From positions 120,650 through 184,649 of the forward strand of contig KN880455.1 of the NCBI GenBank assembly GCA_000934385.1: a stretch of 64,000 nucleotides of DNA, in the 5' to 3' direction. The DNA comes from Cylindrobasidium torrendii FP15055 ss-10 (lineage: Eukaryota > Basidiomycota > Agaricomycetes > Agaricales > Physalacriaceae). Of this stretch, positions 11,811 to 22,700 are shown in pieces. Each line of letters starts with the position of its first letter. Within the stretch, counting starts at the first letter, position 1. The notes below the pieces were generated by a model. It ran no database searches. It was given only the letters and a program-made list of their open reading frames with translations, and was not told where the DNA came from. Both the position numbers and the translations under genes were made by a program.

Positions 11811-13189
11811 TTAGCGGCGCGCGCTTCCTTGGAGCGCTCGCTGCTTCGTACGCTCTTTCTTCTCGCGTAGCATTCTCATTTTCTCACCTTCTACTATACA
11901 GCCGCACTTGAGCAGACTCTTCAAAATCTCGCCTTTATTCCATTCTGTATGCGTTGTTAATTCCGATAGAAACAGGGGAAGCAGTGGGGGAAACACGACA
12001 TACCTTTGTCAGTGAGTGGGACAGGACGCGAGGCCAGATCGCGTAAACCGTCCCAGAACGATCTATCAACGCTGCCGTCTGGTCTGTCAGTAACGTAGCC
12101 TGAATCTAGGAATCGTGTGATGATACTGGAGTTCGGTCAGACCTTGTGTGTAAGAACGAAAGCAAAAGGTGCCTACTCTTCGCGTCGCTGAGCCGCAATA
12201 GCTACCTTCCTGCAGGCATTCTCCATACTGGTTTCCGCATCCATGCAAGCTTTGAAATCGCATAGTTTCTGGCATTCATCCTTCAAGAGGTTGAAATTAT
12301 CCTTCTCCGCTGCGTACCACGTCGCGAACTCGTCGTCAGTCAGATCTTTTGTTTCTTTGACCATTTCAAGGAAGCTGGCGGAGTCATAAAATTGATAACC
12401 ATTCCTGGATGCGTATCCATACGGTGTCACATCCTTGATGCAGCGGTGGGAAGAATCCCAGCCTGGGGCAACATACTTTGCGCCCGAGTAGAAACTGTTA
12501 CCGCCGTGGATGAACCTTCTGGATACGCCGTTTGTTCTAGTTTTGTGTCAGTCGACTCAACTAGCTGGATATGGAAGCACTCATGCGCGTCTAATAGGCA
12601 GGATTGACACATGTTTACGCGAAGCATGAACTGTGGCATTGCGCGACGCGGTTTTCGGCATTCCTAGTGAGTTTTAGTGGAGGCTTGAGAGAGATCGTCA
12701 TCAAGATTCAACCCACATCGCATCGGTTTTCGAACAGCAGCGTCGCGAGCCTAGGCTCACATATATCGTTACGAACTTCGCGAATCCCATCGAACATGAC
12801 GGACTCAAAGGACGAGCGCCATGCATATCGGCTAACTGGACTCATCAAGGTGGCGCGAACCGTTTTACATGTACGCGAGAGATGCAGTAGGCCGAGAGGA
12901 TGTAGATGTGAGCAAATCTAAACAGAGCTTTGTTAGCATAGCAATGAAATGACCTTCGGCAGACAAGACGCACCTCGTAGAGAATATCTGTTGGGACGTC
13001 CAATATCCTGAAAAATGTGTCCTCCTCCTCCACCTCCAATTTCTGCCTCTTTGCGGAATCATCCTGATGACACGGAACAAGGTCGCTCTTGTCGACACGC
13101 TTGCGTTTCCTGACGGTGTGACCAATGTCTGCATCTGCCTGGACAGTGTCTTTCGACATTTTTGCAGATTTGGTCTTCTTCGGTGGCAT
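11811..13189 (-). CDS. F-box protein, array copy A (frameshifted C-terminal tail)
   Basis: Exons 12974-13189, 12717-12917, 12581-12663, 12177-12518, 12004-12125 and 11811-11944 encode 365 residues. The N-terminus MPPKKTKSAK and RKRKR are lysine-rich and NLS-like. The F-box follows: FRILDVPTDILYE spliced to ICSHLHPLGLLHLSRTCK. F-box proteins recruit substrates to SCF ubiquitin ligases via Skp1. RCDECRK and NMCQSC give a Cys pair of the CxxC-x(n)-CxxC type, shared with the other copies. The C-terminal half has the conserved ASFLEMVKETKDLTDDEF and VPLTDKEW segments. Relative to copy B, the last exon carries a net one-base (mod 3) insertion near 11840, so the basic tail is replaced and the stop comes early. 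Confidence 0.85.
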
Positions 13190-13270
13190 GGCAGTAATTG
13201 TGGGGTAGTGGTGGTGAGAGTGCAAGACAGGTCTGTGGTCATACTTCGGGCCCCGGAAACGCGTCTAGAC

Positions 13271-13307
13271 TCCGATCGCGTTTGATGCCAATCACGTGAC
13301 TAGAGTG
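13271..13307 (-). promoter_or_regulatory. conserved upstream block of F-box A with CACGTG core
   Basis: The block lies about 80-120 bases upstream of the ATG of copy A and contains CACGTG at 13293-13298, followed by ACTAGAGTG. Equivalent blocks sit at nearly the same distance before B, C and D. CACGTG is the classic bHLH E-box; any binding is inferred. Confidence 0.5.
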
Positions 13308-13763
13308 GCACGTCCAGCAGTAGCAACTCCGACCAACGAACCAGCATCATTCCTGGTGAAAGACATCGGGAAAGACAAAACATCTGGTTCGACTTTGTAT
13401 ATACACAAGCGATATGTCCGTGCAGAGTAATGACAATCCACCGAGGAAGCCCTCATTTTGACTTGTTGCATTTACGTCGATCCAGAAAAAGGTACAGCAC
13501 ATCAAGAGATTTGAAGATGTTTCAAAAACAAGTAGGATTAACTCCGGGGCGTTGAAACTTTTACAATTGAAATGATACGAACAAAGTACATGTATGTATT
13601 TAGTATACTCATTATACAGAGTCCAGTTGATGGGTAAATGAATAATAAAGCCGTCTGTTCATTTGCTAAAACAGCATCGCTCGCTGTAGGCAGGAGGACA
13701 TGATCAATCCTAGAACAGCAGTCAGTCCTCTCCTTTTGAGACCGCGAGCAGAAAATCTCACTG

Positions 13764-15184
13764 TCACGCTTTCATACGACGTTTGTCGGCTCGCGCTCCC
13801 TTGGCACGCTGCTTCGTACGCTCTTTCTTCTCGCGCAGATTTCTCAGCTTCTCGCCCTCTACTATCCAGCCGCTGTCAATTAGGCTACTCAAGATATCGC
13901 CCTTGTTCCATTCTGTGTGCATTGTTAGTTCCAACAGAAATAAGTGATTTGAGGGGGGAAACATAACATACCTTTGTCAGTGAGTGGGACTTGACGCATA
14001 GCCAGACGCTTGCAATCAAAAGCAGAATCTCCGCGGCGGGAGGAACCTGAATAAAATACGTCGTCCCAGAAGTCTTTGTACCTGCTGTCTTCTGGACGAT
14101 CAATAACATATCCCGCGTCTGTAAATCGCGTCACGATACTAGTAAGCTCGGTCAGACTTGTGAGAATCAAAGCACTGAAGGGCGCATACTCTTTCAATCG
14201 CTGGGCACCAATGTCTGCCTTTCTGTGGGCATTCTCCTGCTTTGCCTCATCGTCCATGTAGGCTTTGAATTCCCATAGCTGCTTGCACTCGTCCTTGAAG
14301 AGTACGAAATTCTCTCTCTCCGCTGCGAACCACGTCTTGAACTCGTCGTCAGTCAAATCTTTTGTTTCTTCGAGCATCTCAATGAAGCTGGCGCGGTCAT
14401 AGACTCGATAACAGTACGCCCCCTTGTCGGCGCCGTGCGGTGTCACACCCTCGATACACGAGAGACGGGAGGTGCTGTAGTCGGGGGCAACCTTTCGCGT
14501 GACCTCATAGACATCGTCCATCTTGAGGAATCTGCGCGGATTAGTAATGCCTATTGCCAAGCTGAACACGGGAGTGCTCACTCGGGCGAGTTCTCAAGGC
14601 AGGGTTGGCACATGTTGACACGAAGCATGAATTCTGGCATTGCGGCACCTCGACGCGGTTTCTGGCATCCCTGGTAGTGAATATCAGCGGTGGTCCTGTT
14701 AGAAAGGACCGGGCCACAGGACTTACGTCGCACCGATTCTCGAATAGCAGTGTTGCAAGCCTGGGCTCACATAAATCGTTGCGCACCTCGCGGATCCCAT
14801 CGAGTAGAATGGACTCGAAGGATGAGCGCCAGGCATAGCGGCTGGCTTCACTCATCAAAATAGTGCGGATCGTTTTGCATGTACGTGAGAGATGTAGTAG
14901 ACTGAGAGGATGCAGATGAGAGCAAATCTAAACAGAGCTCAGTTAGCATAACACTGAAGTGATTTCCAGCGAACAGAACGCACCTCATAAAGGATGTCTG
15001 TAGGTATTTCCAAGAGCCTGAAGAAGATCTCCTCCTCAAGTCTCGGCTTCTTTGCGGAATCCTTCTGGTGGCACAGAACAAGGTCGTTGTTATCGCTACG
15101 CTTGCGTTTCCCGGCGGTGTGTTTAGTATCTGCGTCTGCAGTATTTTTCGACGGTTTCGCAGATTTATTCTTCTTTGGTGGCAT
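13764..15184 (-). CDS. F-box protein, array copy B
   Basis: Exons 14984-15184, 14727-14927, 14582-14670, 14190-14531, 13972-14138 and 13764-13912 encode 382 residues. It begins MPPKKNKSAKPSKN with a KRKR basic patch, then the F-box LLEIPTDILYEICSHLHPLS and LLHLSRTCKTIRTILM. RCDGCQKPRRGAAMPEF and NMCQPC form the Cys-pair segment. The middle has YRVYDRASFIEMLEETKDL and ECKQLWEFKAYMDDEAK. The tail is lysine/arginine-rich and ends DKRRMKA. The reading frame is intact, and this copy serves as the reference for the frameshift in A. Target substrates cannot be guessed from the sequence. Confidence 0.87.
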
Positions 15185-15250
15185 GATGGTGGTGGTTAGA
15201 GAGTGAGATGGACCATGTTTCGGACCCGAAAACGCGTCGCAGAATCCGGA

Positions 15251-15289
15251 TTCCGATCGCGATTGATGCCCGATCATGTGACTAGAGTG
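15251..15289 (-). promoter_or_regulatory. conserved upstream block of F-box B with CATGTG core
   Basis: Same block as upstream of A, but the core reads CATGTG (15275-15280), followed by the same ACTAGAGTG. Confidence 0.5.
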
Positions 15290-15920
15290 ACCAGGCCACA
15301 GTCCGAGCCAGGTCCGACTCCACCGTCCGAGCGATTGAAATTCGCGATTTCGACTTGTTATTTATGTCCACGTTGGTCGCGGAAATAAATGAGTACGTAC
15401 TTGCTTGCGCAATCTCTGAGTACACTATTTGAAGCACGACTGCGGCAGAGCGTACTCAAGATCACCGTGCTCAAAGGTTTGCGTCGGCGTAACGAGTGGG
15501 GAAGCTCATGGCCGCAGAGGTACAGTATAATAAGAGGAAATAGACGCAATATACATAGACCAACGTCAGTATGGTCAGTCAATGATTGTGCTCACAATGA
15601 CTATACCTCCTCGGCAAAGGATCCATTGAATGCTTGAGCGAAGGCATTGCCCGCGGGCCTGGAGTCTTTCTATAAAGCCACACCCACCTCCGGTGCAATG
15701 TTTTTATCAGCTTCATAAGCTAGATGTAGATATGTAGCTGTCACTCTTAAAGCTGACAAGCTCGCGAGATTGGATGCTACTTGTCCTTGTAGGCCACATG
15801 AACGACTGTAGTTAAACAGTTTGAAAACCAGGACACATTACATACAGTGACTAATAAGAGTTCCAACAGAGAATAGATGAACTGGACTGAACTGGTCGTG
15901 CTATAAATGTAGATAAGAAT

Positions 15921-17358
15921 TCACGCTTTCGGGCGACGTTTAACGACTTGTGCTTTCTTAGCAACCTGCTCCGTATGCTCTTTCTTCTCGGGTGTGTCTC
16001 TCAGTTTATTGCCCCGTATTATGCAGCCACAATGAATCAGGTATTTCAATATGACACCCTTGTTCCATTCTGCATGCGTTGTTAATCTGGAGGAGATAAA
16101 CGGGTTGAACAGTGCGAAACATACCTTTGTCAGTCAGAGGGATTGGACGTGAGACCAGCCGCCAACATTCCAACACAGTATGTGAGGGACGGTCGGGGCT
16201 TATCAAACGATCCCAGAAGCATTGGTTGTCGCATCCATCCAGACTAACTGTTACGTATCCTGCATCCATGAAACGTGCAGCAATACTGAAGCTGGATCAG
16301 GCTGGTGGAAATGAAGCTATATGAGGCTTACTCTTTCAGTCGCTGGGTCACAATAACTCCCTTGCTGAGGTTTTTTTGCTCCTTGGCTTCTTCATCCATG
16401 TAGGCTTTGAAGTCCCATAGCTGCTTACACTCGTCCTGGAAGAGTCTGAAATTCTCCTTCTCCGCTATATGCCATGTCTCGAACTCGTCAACGTCCAGAT
16501 CTTTTGTTTCTTCAACCATCTCGAGGAAGCTGGCGCGGTCGTAGACCCGAGAATCATAAGCTTCCTTGACGGCACTCCCATATGGTGTTACACGCCCAAT
16601 CATTGCAAGGCGATAGCGGTAGCCATTGGCATGGTTGGGAACAACCTTCTGCATTGCGGCGTCGAGATCATCCGGGTCGAGGAATCTGGGCAAATTAGTC
16701 AGTCTCGTCAACGAGCTGCATACGAGAGAGCTCACTCAGGCGAGCTTTCGAGGCAGGATTGGCACATGTTGACGCGAAGCATAAATTCTGGCATTGCGGC
16801 GCCTCTACGGGGTTTCTGGCATCCCTGGTAGTAAACATCAGTGGGAGCTCGAAAGATTGTAGTGGTAGAAGAGACGGGGTTATAGTACTGACATCGCACC
16901 GATTTTCGAATAGCAATGTTGCAAGCCTGGGCTCACATATATCGTTGCGGACTTCGCGAATCCCATCGAGTAGGATGGACTCAAAGGATGAGCGCCATGC
17001 ATAGCGGCTGGCTTCACTCATCAAAATGGCGCGTATCGTTTTGCATGTACGCGAAAGATGTAGTAGGCCGAGGGGAGGCAGATGAGAGCAAATCTAAACA
17101 GGGCTCAGTTAGCAAACAATGAAGTGATCTCCAGCTGGCAGAACGCACCTCATAGAGTATATCCGTAGGTATTTCCAAGAGCCTGAAAGATATCTCCTCC
17201 TCAAGTCTCGGCTTCTTTGCGGAATCCTTCTGTTGGCACAGAACAAGGTCGTTGTTATCGCCCCGCTTGCGTTTCCCGGAGGTGTATTTAGTATCTGCGT
17301 CTGGCAGCAATGCAGTGTTTTTCGACGGTTTCGCGGATTTTTTCCTCCTAGGTGGCAT
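15921..17358 (-). CDS. F-box protein, array copy C
   Basis: Exons 17149-17358, 16893-17093, 16736-16824, 16332-16685, 16125-16285 and 15921-16069 encode 387 residues. The N-terminal half is nearly identical to copy B: KRKRGDNNDLVLCQQKDSAK, LLEIPTDILYE, MSEASRYAWRSSFESILLDG. The exon 5 region (DIAARFMDAGYVT) instead resembles copy D. The Cys-pair segment (RCDGCQK and NMCQSC) is kept. The C-terminal exon is more diverged than in the other copies (CGCIIRGNKLRDTPEKKEH) but remains open to a natural stop. Confidence 0.86.
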
Positions 17359-17433
17359 GGCAGTGGTGGCAGTGGTGGTGGTGGTGGTCACCGCGCAAGA
17401 TAAGTCCGGCTCCGGGGACCGAAAGCGCGTCGG

Positions 17434-17473
17434 ATTCCGATCGCGATTGATGTACCAACATGTGACTAGAGTG
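17434..17473 (-). promoter_or_regulatory. conserved upstream block of F-box C with CATGTG core
   Basis: Block matching those of A, B and D; core CATGTG at 17459-17464 followed by ACTAGAGTG, about 100 bases upstream of the start codon. Confidence 0.5.
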
Positions 17474-18206
17474 ACCTGGGTCCCTTCTTAGGGCCTTCTA
17501 CAAACCTTTGTCGAATTCCCAAGCGCCAGGCCCGGACGCATACTTACTGAAGAACACAAACACTTCTTGTCAGTTCTGAATATGAGTAAGACATAGAAGC
17601 CTGAAGTCCGAGAATGCATTGATAGATCACAAAGTAACGGTAGTAATGGCGTTGTAGCATCAACTTGACACGTCTGCGCCGGTCTAGAAATAAACAAACA
17701 GTAATCTAGCAGCTCGGGATCTTGGGATACGCTATGCGAGGCGCAGAATCAACTTGTAGTCGTAGCAATGAGCGAAAGAATGGGTTCAAGTGTCAATTTA
17801 ATCAGAACTTGGAACGGCGATTCACACCTATCACTCTAGCCGTGGCCACTGATCAACGACATCAGACCAAGCGCTCTACGGAAAGGCGTGACGTCTGAGA
17901 GTGTGAGAGTGAATCCGTAATCACAGCGTATAGTAGCTTTCGTTCAAGTCTGTACTGAGGATTTCAAGCTCGCAAGAGTGTGCATTACATGACCCGCATG
18001 GACGACTCTAAATGAAATGTATGTTTTTAAAATACTGCTTGGCTTGTCAGATTGATGAGTGGATGAGCTATTACCGATCTATTTGTTTACATGCTCAAAC
18101 ATTATCACTTGTAGTAAGCCAATTTTCAATCGCCCAAAGGATGCATAGAGGTTCACCGTAGGGAGAAGATGAAATGGTCACAGATGTTTATGCAGTAGGC
18201 GAGAAC

Positions 18207-19633
18207 TCACTCATTTGCGCGACGTTTGGCGGCTCGCCTCTCCCTGGCACGCTCCCGAGCACGCTCCTTCTTCTTCCTCAGTTTCTCGCCCTCTATGATC
18301 ACGCCGCAATCTATTAGATTCCTCAAAATGCCGCCCAATGCCCATTCTGAATACAGCATTAATCCGAAAGTGACAAAGACAAAATAGCACAAAATATACC
18401 TTTGTCAGTGAGCGGGACCTCCCGCGAGGCCATCCGCCAACACTCGTATTTCGGGTCTCTCCAGTGCAAACGACTCATATCTGCCCAGAACGATTCGCCG
18501 ACATCTCCGCCTGGACTTGTGGTCACATATCCTGCATTTAGGAAGCGTGCAGCGATACTTGAGAAGCTGGGTCAGACGAATATAAATGCGGGAAAATGGG
18601 GCTTACTCGTTTTGTCGCTGATTGCAAATAGCTGCCCTAGAAGCTGCGATTCTACAAGCCTCCTCGTATGAGGCCTCCTTGTCCATTAAATCTTTAAATT
18701 CGCCCAGGTACTTGCATTCCTCCCTTAAGAGTTTGAAATTCGCCGCCTCCGCTTTGCACCACGTCGCGAACTCGTCATCAGTCAGGTCTTTTGTCTCTTG
18801 TATCATTTCCAGGAAGCTGGCGCGGTCATAAACTCGGCTTCGATGATTGTCCTGGGCGGAACTTCCGTACGGTATCATATGCTCAATGGAGCGGCGAGCA
18901 AGACAATACTTGGGCGCGACTGTTTCTGCTGCCCTGCGGAACTCATAGTAGCGCATGAACCTGTTGGACTGGTTGGTATCGGTCGGTTCGACAGGCAGCT
19001 CGATATGTAAGGACTTACTCAGGTGAGCGCCAAAGGCAGGATTGACACATGTTTACGCGAAGCATGAACTGTGGGTTTGAGCGACGCGGTTTCTGGCATC
19101 CCTATTAAATGTCAGTAGAGGCCTGAAAGACGTCTGTATTAAGTTTCAAACAAAAGACTTACATCACAACGTTTCTCGAATAGCATTGTTGCGAGCCTAG
19201 GCTCACATAGATCGTCACGGACATCGCGGATCCCATCGAACATGATGGACTCAAAGGACGAGCGCCATGCATGACGGCTGGCTACACTCATCAAAGTGGC
19301 ACGGAGAGATTTGCAAGTACGCGATAGATGGAGCAAGCCAAGGGGATGCAGATGCGAGCAAATCTAGACAGAGTTTACCTATTAGCATCACTGAAGTGGC
19401 CCTCGGCAGGCAAGACGCACCTCATAGAGAATATCTGTCGGGACGTCCAATATCCTAAAGAAGGTGTCCTCCTCCACCTCCAGTTTCTGCCTCTTTGCGG
19501 AATCATCCTGATGACACGGAACAAGGTCGCTCTTGTCGACACGCTTGCGTTTCCTGACGGTGTGACCAATGACTGCATCTGCCTGGGCAGTGTCTTTCGA
19601 CGATTTTGCGAATTTGGTCTTCTTCGGTGGCAT
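18207..19633 (-). CDS. F-box protein, array copy D
   Basis: Exons 19421-19633, 19163-19363, 19019-19101, 18607-18960, 18400-18557 and 18207-18346 encode 382 residues. It begins MPPKKTKFAKSSKD with RKRKRVDKSDLVPCHQDD, nearly the same as copy A, then the F-box FRILDVPTDILYEICSHLHP. The Cys pair is RCDGCQK and NMCQSC. Unlike A, the last exon keeps the full basic tail, ERARERRAAKRRANE. An in-frame upstream extension to 19897 exists, but the MPPKK start is shared by all copies (MPPRR in C) and is preferred. Confidence 0.87.
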
Positions 19634-19723
19634 GGCGGGTAGGTGGTGGTGATGGTGGTGGTAAGAGTGCAAAATAGGTTCATCAAACGAACCCGGAAAC
19701 GCGTCCGGAGTCCGGACCCCGGA

Positions 19724-19762
19724 ATTCGATCGTGATGGATGTCCGATCACGTGATTAGAATG
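19724..19762 (-). promoter_or_regulatory. conserved upstream block of F-box D with CACGTG core
   Basis: Fourth copy of the promoter block; core CACGTG at 19748-19753, followed by ATTAGAATG (two changes from the other copies). Confidence 0.48.
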
Positions 19763-22242
19763 CGAGTCTGTGGCCACTGGCCACCGAGTCCCGACCGCCC
19801 ACCCTTGTTGGAATTGGCGAGGCTTAAGATGTACGCCAGGATTATCTAGCAGAGGATAAGAGAATGGCTTCGAACTTCCCTTTGGTTTCTGATACAAGGG
19901 ATGGCAATAATGTAATTTGAGCTGCTCGCAGCCTCATTGAAAAAACCCCAATCACGCGTTCAGATAGTTTGCTTCATACTCTGCCCAGTGATCCAAGTGC
20001 TGTACCTCCAAATGATAGTATAACAGCGACAGAGCGCATTTTATAAATGCTGGCTGCGTATTAAAGAGGACACATAGTGATACGAGCATTCCGTAGTCTG
20101 CAATCTGTGTGCATATGATATGAGGCGCAGAGGTGGGGGACAACAGATAGGATGACGTTCATGGGCATGGGTCGCAGAGACGAATGGTAGAACACTAAGC
20201 CCTGCTTGTCGAGCGTTTCATAGACTCCCTAGGCGAGCAGTGATACACCCTCACAGCGAAGGGTGTCGGTACCGTCCTGCCGCGTTCTTCTTTCCGTCAT
20301 GGATCTGATGCGTTCACAAAGCTACCTCCCCGCCAGTCGCTCGTCACAAACGCTTGACCGGGAAGACAGCCTCACGGCACAGAACAGCTAGTCGAGGATG
20401 TCAGTACTTGGAAGTTGGGAGGGTGCCGAGGAAGGTAATCCACAAAAGAGTGAGCGTTTGCCGCGGCGCATAAGACAAAATGTGAAGTTCAATGTTCACG
20501 TTCGGCCATTAGGCGCTGCAAACATTGTCGCCTCATCGCGTTGCGTACTGAGGGTAGACGCTGCCTCCTGCGTTTCCTTGAGAACTTGATCCGTGCGCGA
20601 CGGTGGCCGATGGTCGAGAACACATATTCGCCATGTACATGCCAATGGCATGCATGCTCTCCGCGCCTGTTTGTAGCGCGCGTCTATCTAGCTAAATGAA
20701 GAATCAAGCTTACGGTGCTTCATTAGCAAAGATACGCGAGAGAACACACCTGTTCTCGGCGACAAAGATACGGTGGGTGGGCCATTGCGCACATTGAGTT
20801 AGCTATCAGAGTCAATGCTCCGCTCATCCCTCGCGGTGTCGGATGGATGGGTATCGCGGACCCTCCTTTCTGCCTTGCCGATGAATAGGCGTGAAGTGAT
20901 TATAGGATGGAATTGAGCGAGTTAGCAAGAAGGTCATGGTGGTTTGAATTCGAGTGGATGATTGCCGCCGGCAGACACGGGCACACGACTCTGACACGCT
21001 TTCTTCGAACGTTCGTGAATCACTTCCGTTCCATGGCTACCAGCTCACCACTGTCTGCTAATCGCCTCGAACAAGCTGCGGGCATGCGTTTAGCTGTTAT
21101 TCTTCGGCGATAATGGTCTGTATGAATTGCTTCCTTCGGGCAAGCCTCAGTGGGCGTAGTTGGATGCGTCAAAACAGCCAGACTTTCACAATCGCGTGCA
21201 ACGACCGCACACATAACGGTCACTAGCTCATACCCGCAACCGCTACTTTATCGATCTGCTAACCCTAGATGCGGTATCACTCACCCAAGCATGGGGGTCG
21301 GAGAGCGCGCGTCGACGGCCACTCAGTTAGCAGTGCTCAACAGCGTGTCTCCGGTAATCGCGCTCTTTATTGTCTGTCCCGTGTACTAATGTGACACTTG
21401 AGTGTGCCCAGGGATTGAAAGCCTTCTCCAACGTGAAAACCATCTGCAGGCTACATACTTAGCTAAACTCTTTTGCGTATGTCAGCAAGCTGCGTACTAC
21501 CAAACAATGCACTTCGGAACCGCAAAAACTACGCTAGAGTCCACGACTAGCTAACCGAATTTGGGTGAATAGAAGCCACGATCAAGTCGACATCTGGCTG
21601 GATCGGGAAGACAACGAATAAGCTGTCAATGATTTCCGGTCTCCGTGGGACCCGTCCACACTGCGAATTGCCACTCGAGGTGCATTGCTGTATGAACATG
21701 GCTATATGATAGCGGACTCTGGGATAGTGGCCAATGCCCGTACGAATCAGGTGTCGAAGTTTCAATGCAGTACCGTCATACGGACGGACAACAATAAATG
21801 GAGTGTATCTCCTTCGCTGTGATTATGGGGTGCCTTTCTCATGTCCGTATCGAGAACGTTCAGAGCCGTGGCGGTAGTTAATTTACGCTGCTTGGATTGA
21901 AATTTCATAGTATTTTGGAGACGTCCGAGCTAACGCCCCATTTCACAACTCTGAGCCCGTGAAGATGCAGACACACTTTGTCTTTCGAAATGAAGCTAAG
22001 CTACCTGAATTTTAGCTGTAAGAATCATCTGCACTCGGCGTGAATCTGAGGGATTTGTGTTGCTCCGATAGTGTGCAACTCTGAATGCGGGCGTAGTTCG
22101 TCCGTCGGTGGATTCGGCCTTTGACAGGAGCGTGAGCTGTCTGCTAAATGTGTATAGCTAGTATCAAAGGGTAGGGGGGAGTGCATTGAGCTGTAGAATC
22201 TCAAAAAACATAGCCGTGTATTTACATTGAGGGGGGGATTGC
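19763..22242. other. gene-poor 2.5 kb stretch
   Basis: Only short, overlapping ORFs without recognisable motifs or compatible splice sites on either strand. I saw no terminal repeats or transposase fragments. It could be degraded sequence or an unannotated non-coding locus. Confidence 0.4.
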
Positions 22243-22249
22243 TTATAAG
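22243..22249 (+). promoter_or_regulatory. TATA-like element of the dsRBD gene
   Basis: TTATAAG lies about 117 bases upstream of the ATG of the small dsRBD gene, a normal distance for a fungal TATA element. Confidence 0.35.
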
Positions 22250-22365
22250 ACTCAAGTATTATCTTCTGCCAAAAACCATCCAAACCTCCCCGCCTCTCAT
22301 TGGCAGCGTTCTCCAACAGCAAACTACTCTACATACTACATTTATTCACCATCCATATATCGTCA

Positions 22366-22700
22366 ATGTCTAGTCAGTGTCAGTCCGGACAGACGCTCTC
22401 ACGCCCGCCTGACTTTCGTTTTTGCAGGCTCGTACCGTAACACTCTCAACAACTGGGCCATCCAGAGCGGTTGTGCTGTGGACGTTGACACAATTCAAAC
22501 CGGACCCCAAAATTCTCCATCTTGGTATGCCACTGTCCTTGGTAAGCTAAGGTCCAACCCGCCGCGTTCAATTCCGGAGGGCTGCTGATCATATGACATT
22601 AGTCAATGGCACTCTTTGCGGGAAGGCGACTGCTCCAAGTAAGCAGGGAGCCATAGAAGTTGCCTCTTACCACGCTCTCGTCACTCTCCGCCTCATCTAA
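22366..22700 (+). CDS. single-domain dsRNA-binding-like protein, 72 residues
   Basis: Three exons, 22366-22372, 22428-22541 and 22603-22700. The first exon is only 7 nt (ATG TCT A), so the gene is invisible to ORF scans. Introns are 22373-22427 (GTCAGT...TTTTTGCAG) and 22542-22602 (GTAAGC...ATTAG). The whole product is one dsRBD-like fold: helix 1 SYRNTLNNWAIQSG, strands IQTGPQNSPSWYATVLV and NGTLCGKATAP, helix 2 SKQGAIEVASYHALVTLRL. The GP...SW(Y/T)ATV and NG...G.G/A patterns are those of fungal dsRBDs. The usual KKxAK at the start of helix 2, which grips the RNA major groove, is reduced to SKQGA, so binding may be weak or replaced by protein contacts. No other domain is attached. Confidence 0.72.

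Larger units (their letters stand above)
11811..19762 (-). repeat. tandem array of four paralogous F-box genes
   Basis: Four genes A-D in head-to-tail order share six exons with identical intron positions. Exon 2 is exactly 201 nt in all four copies. The spacers (13190-13763, 15185-15920, 17359-18206) hold no other gene, only promoter blocks and decayed 3' flanks. The four units are about 1.4 kb of gene plus 0.6-0.85 kb of spacer. Coding sequences have diverged clearly but all four remain open. Confidence 0.88.
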
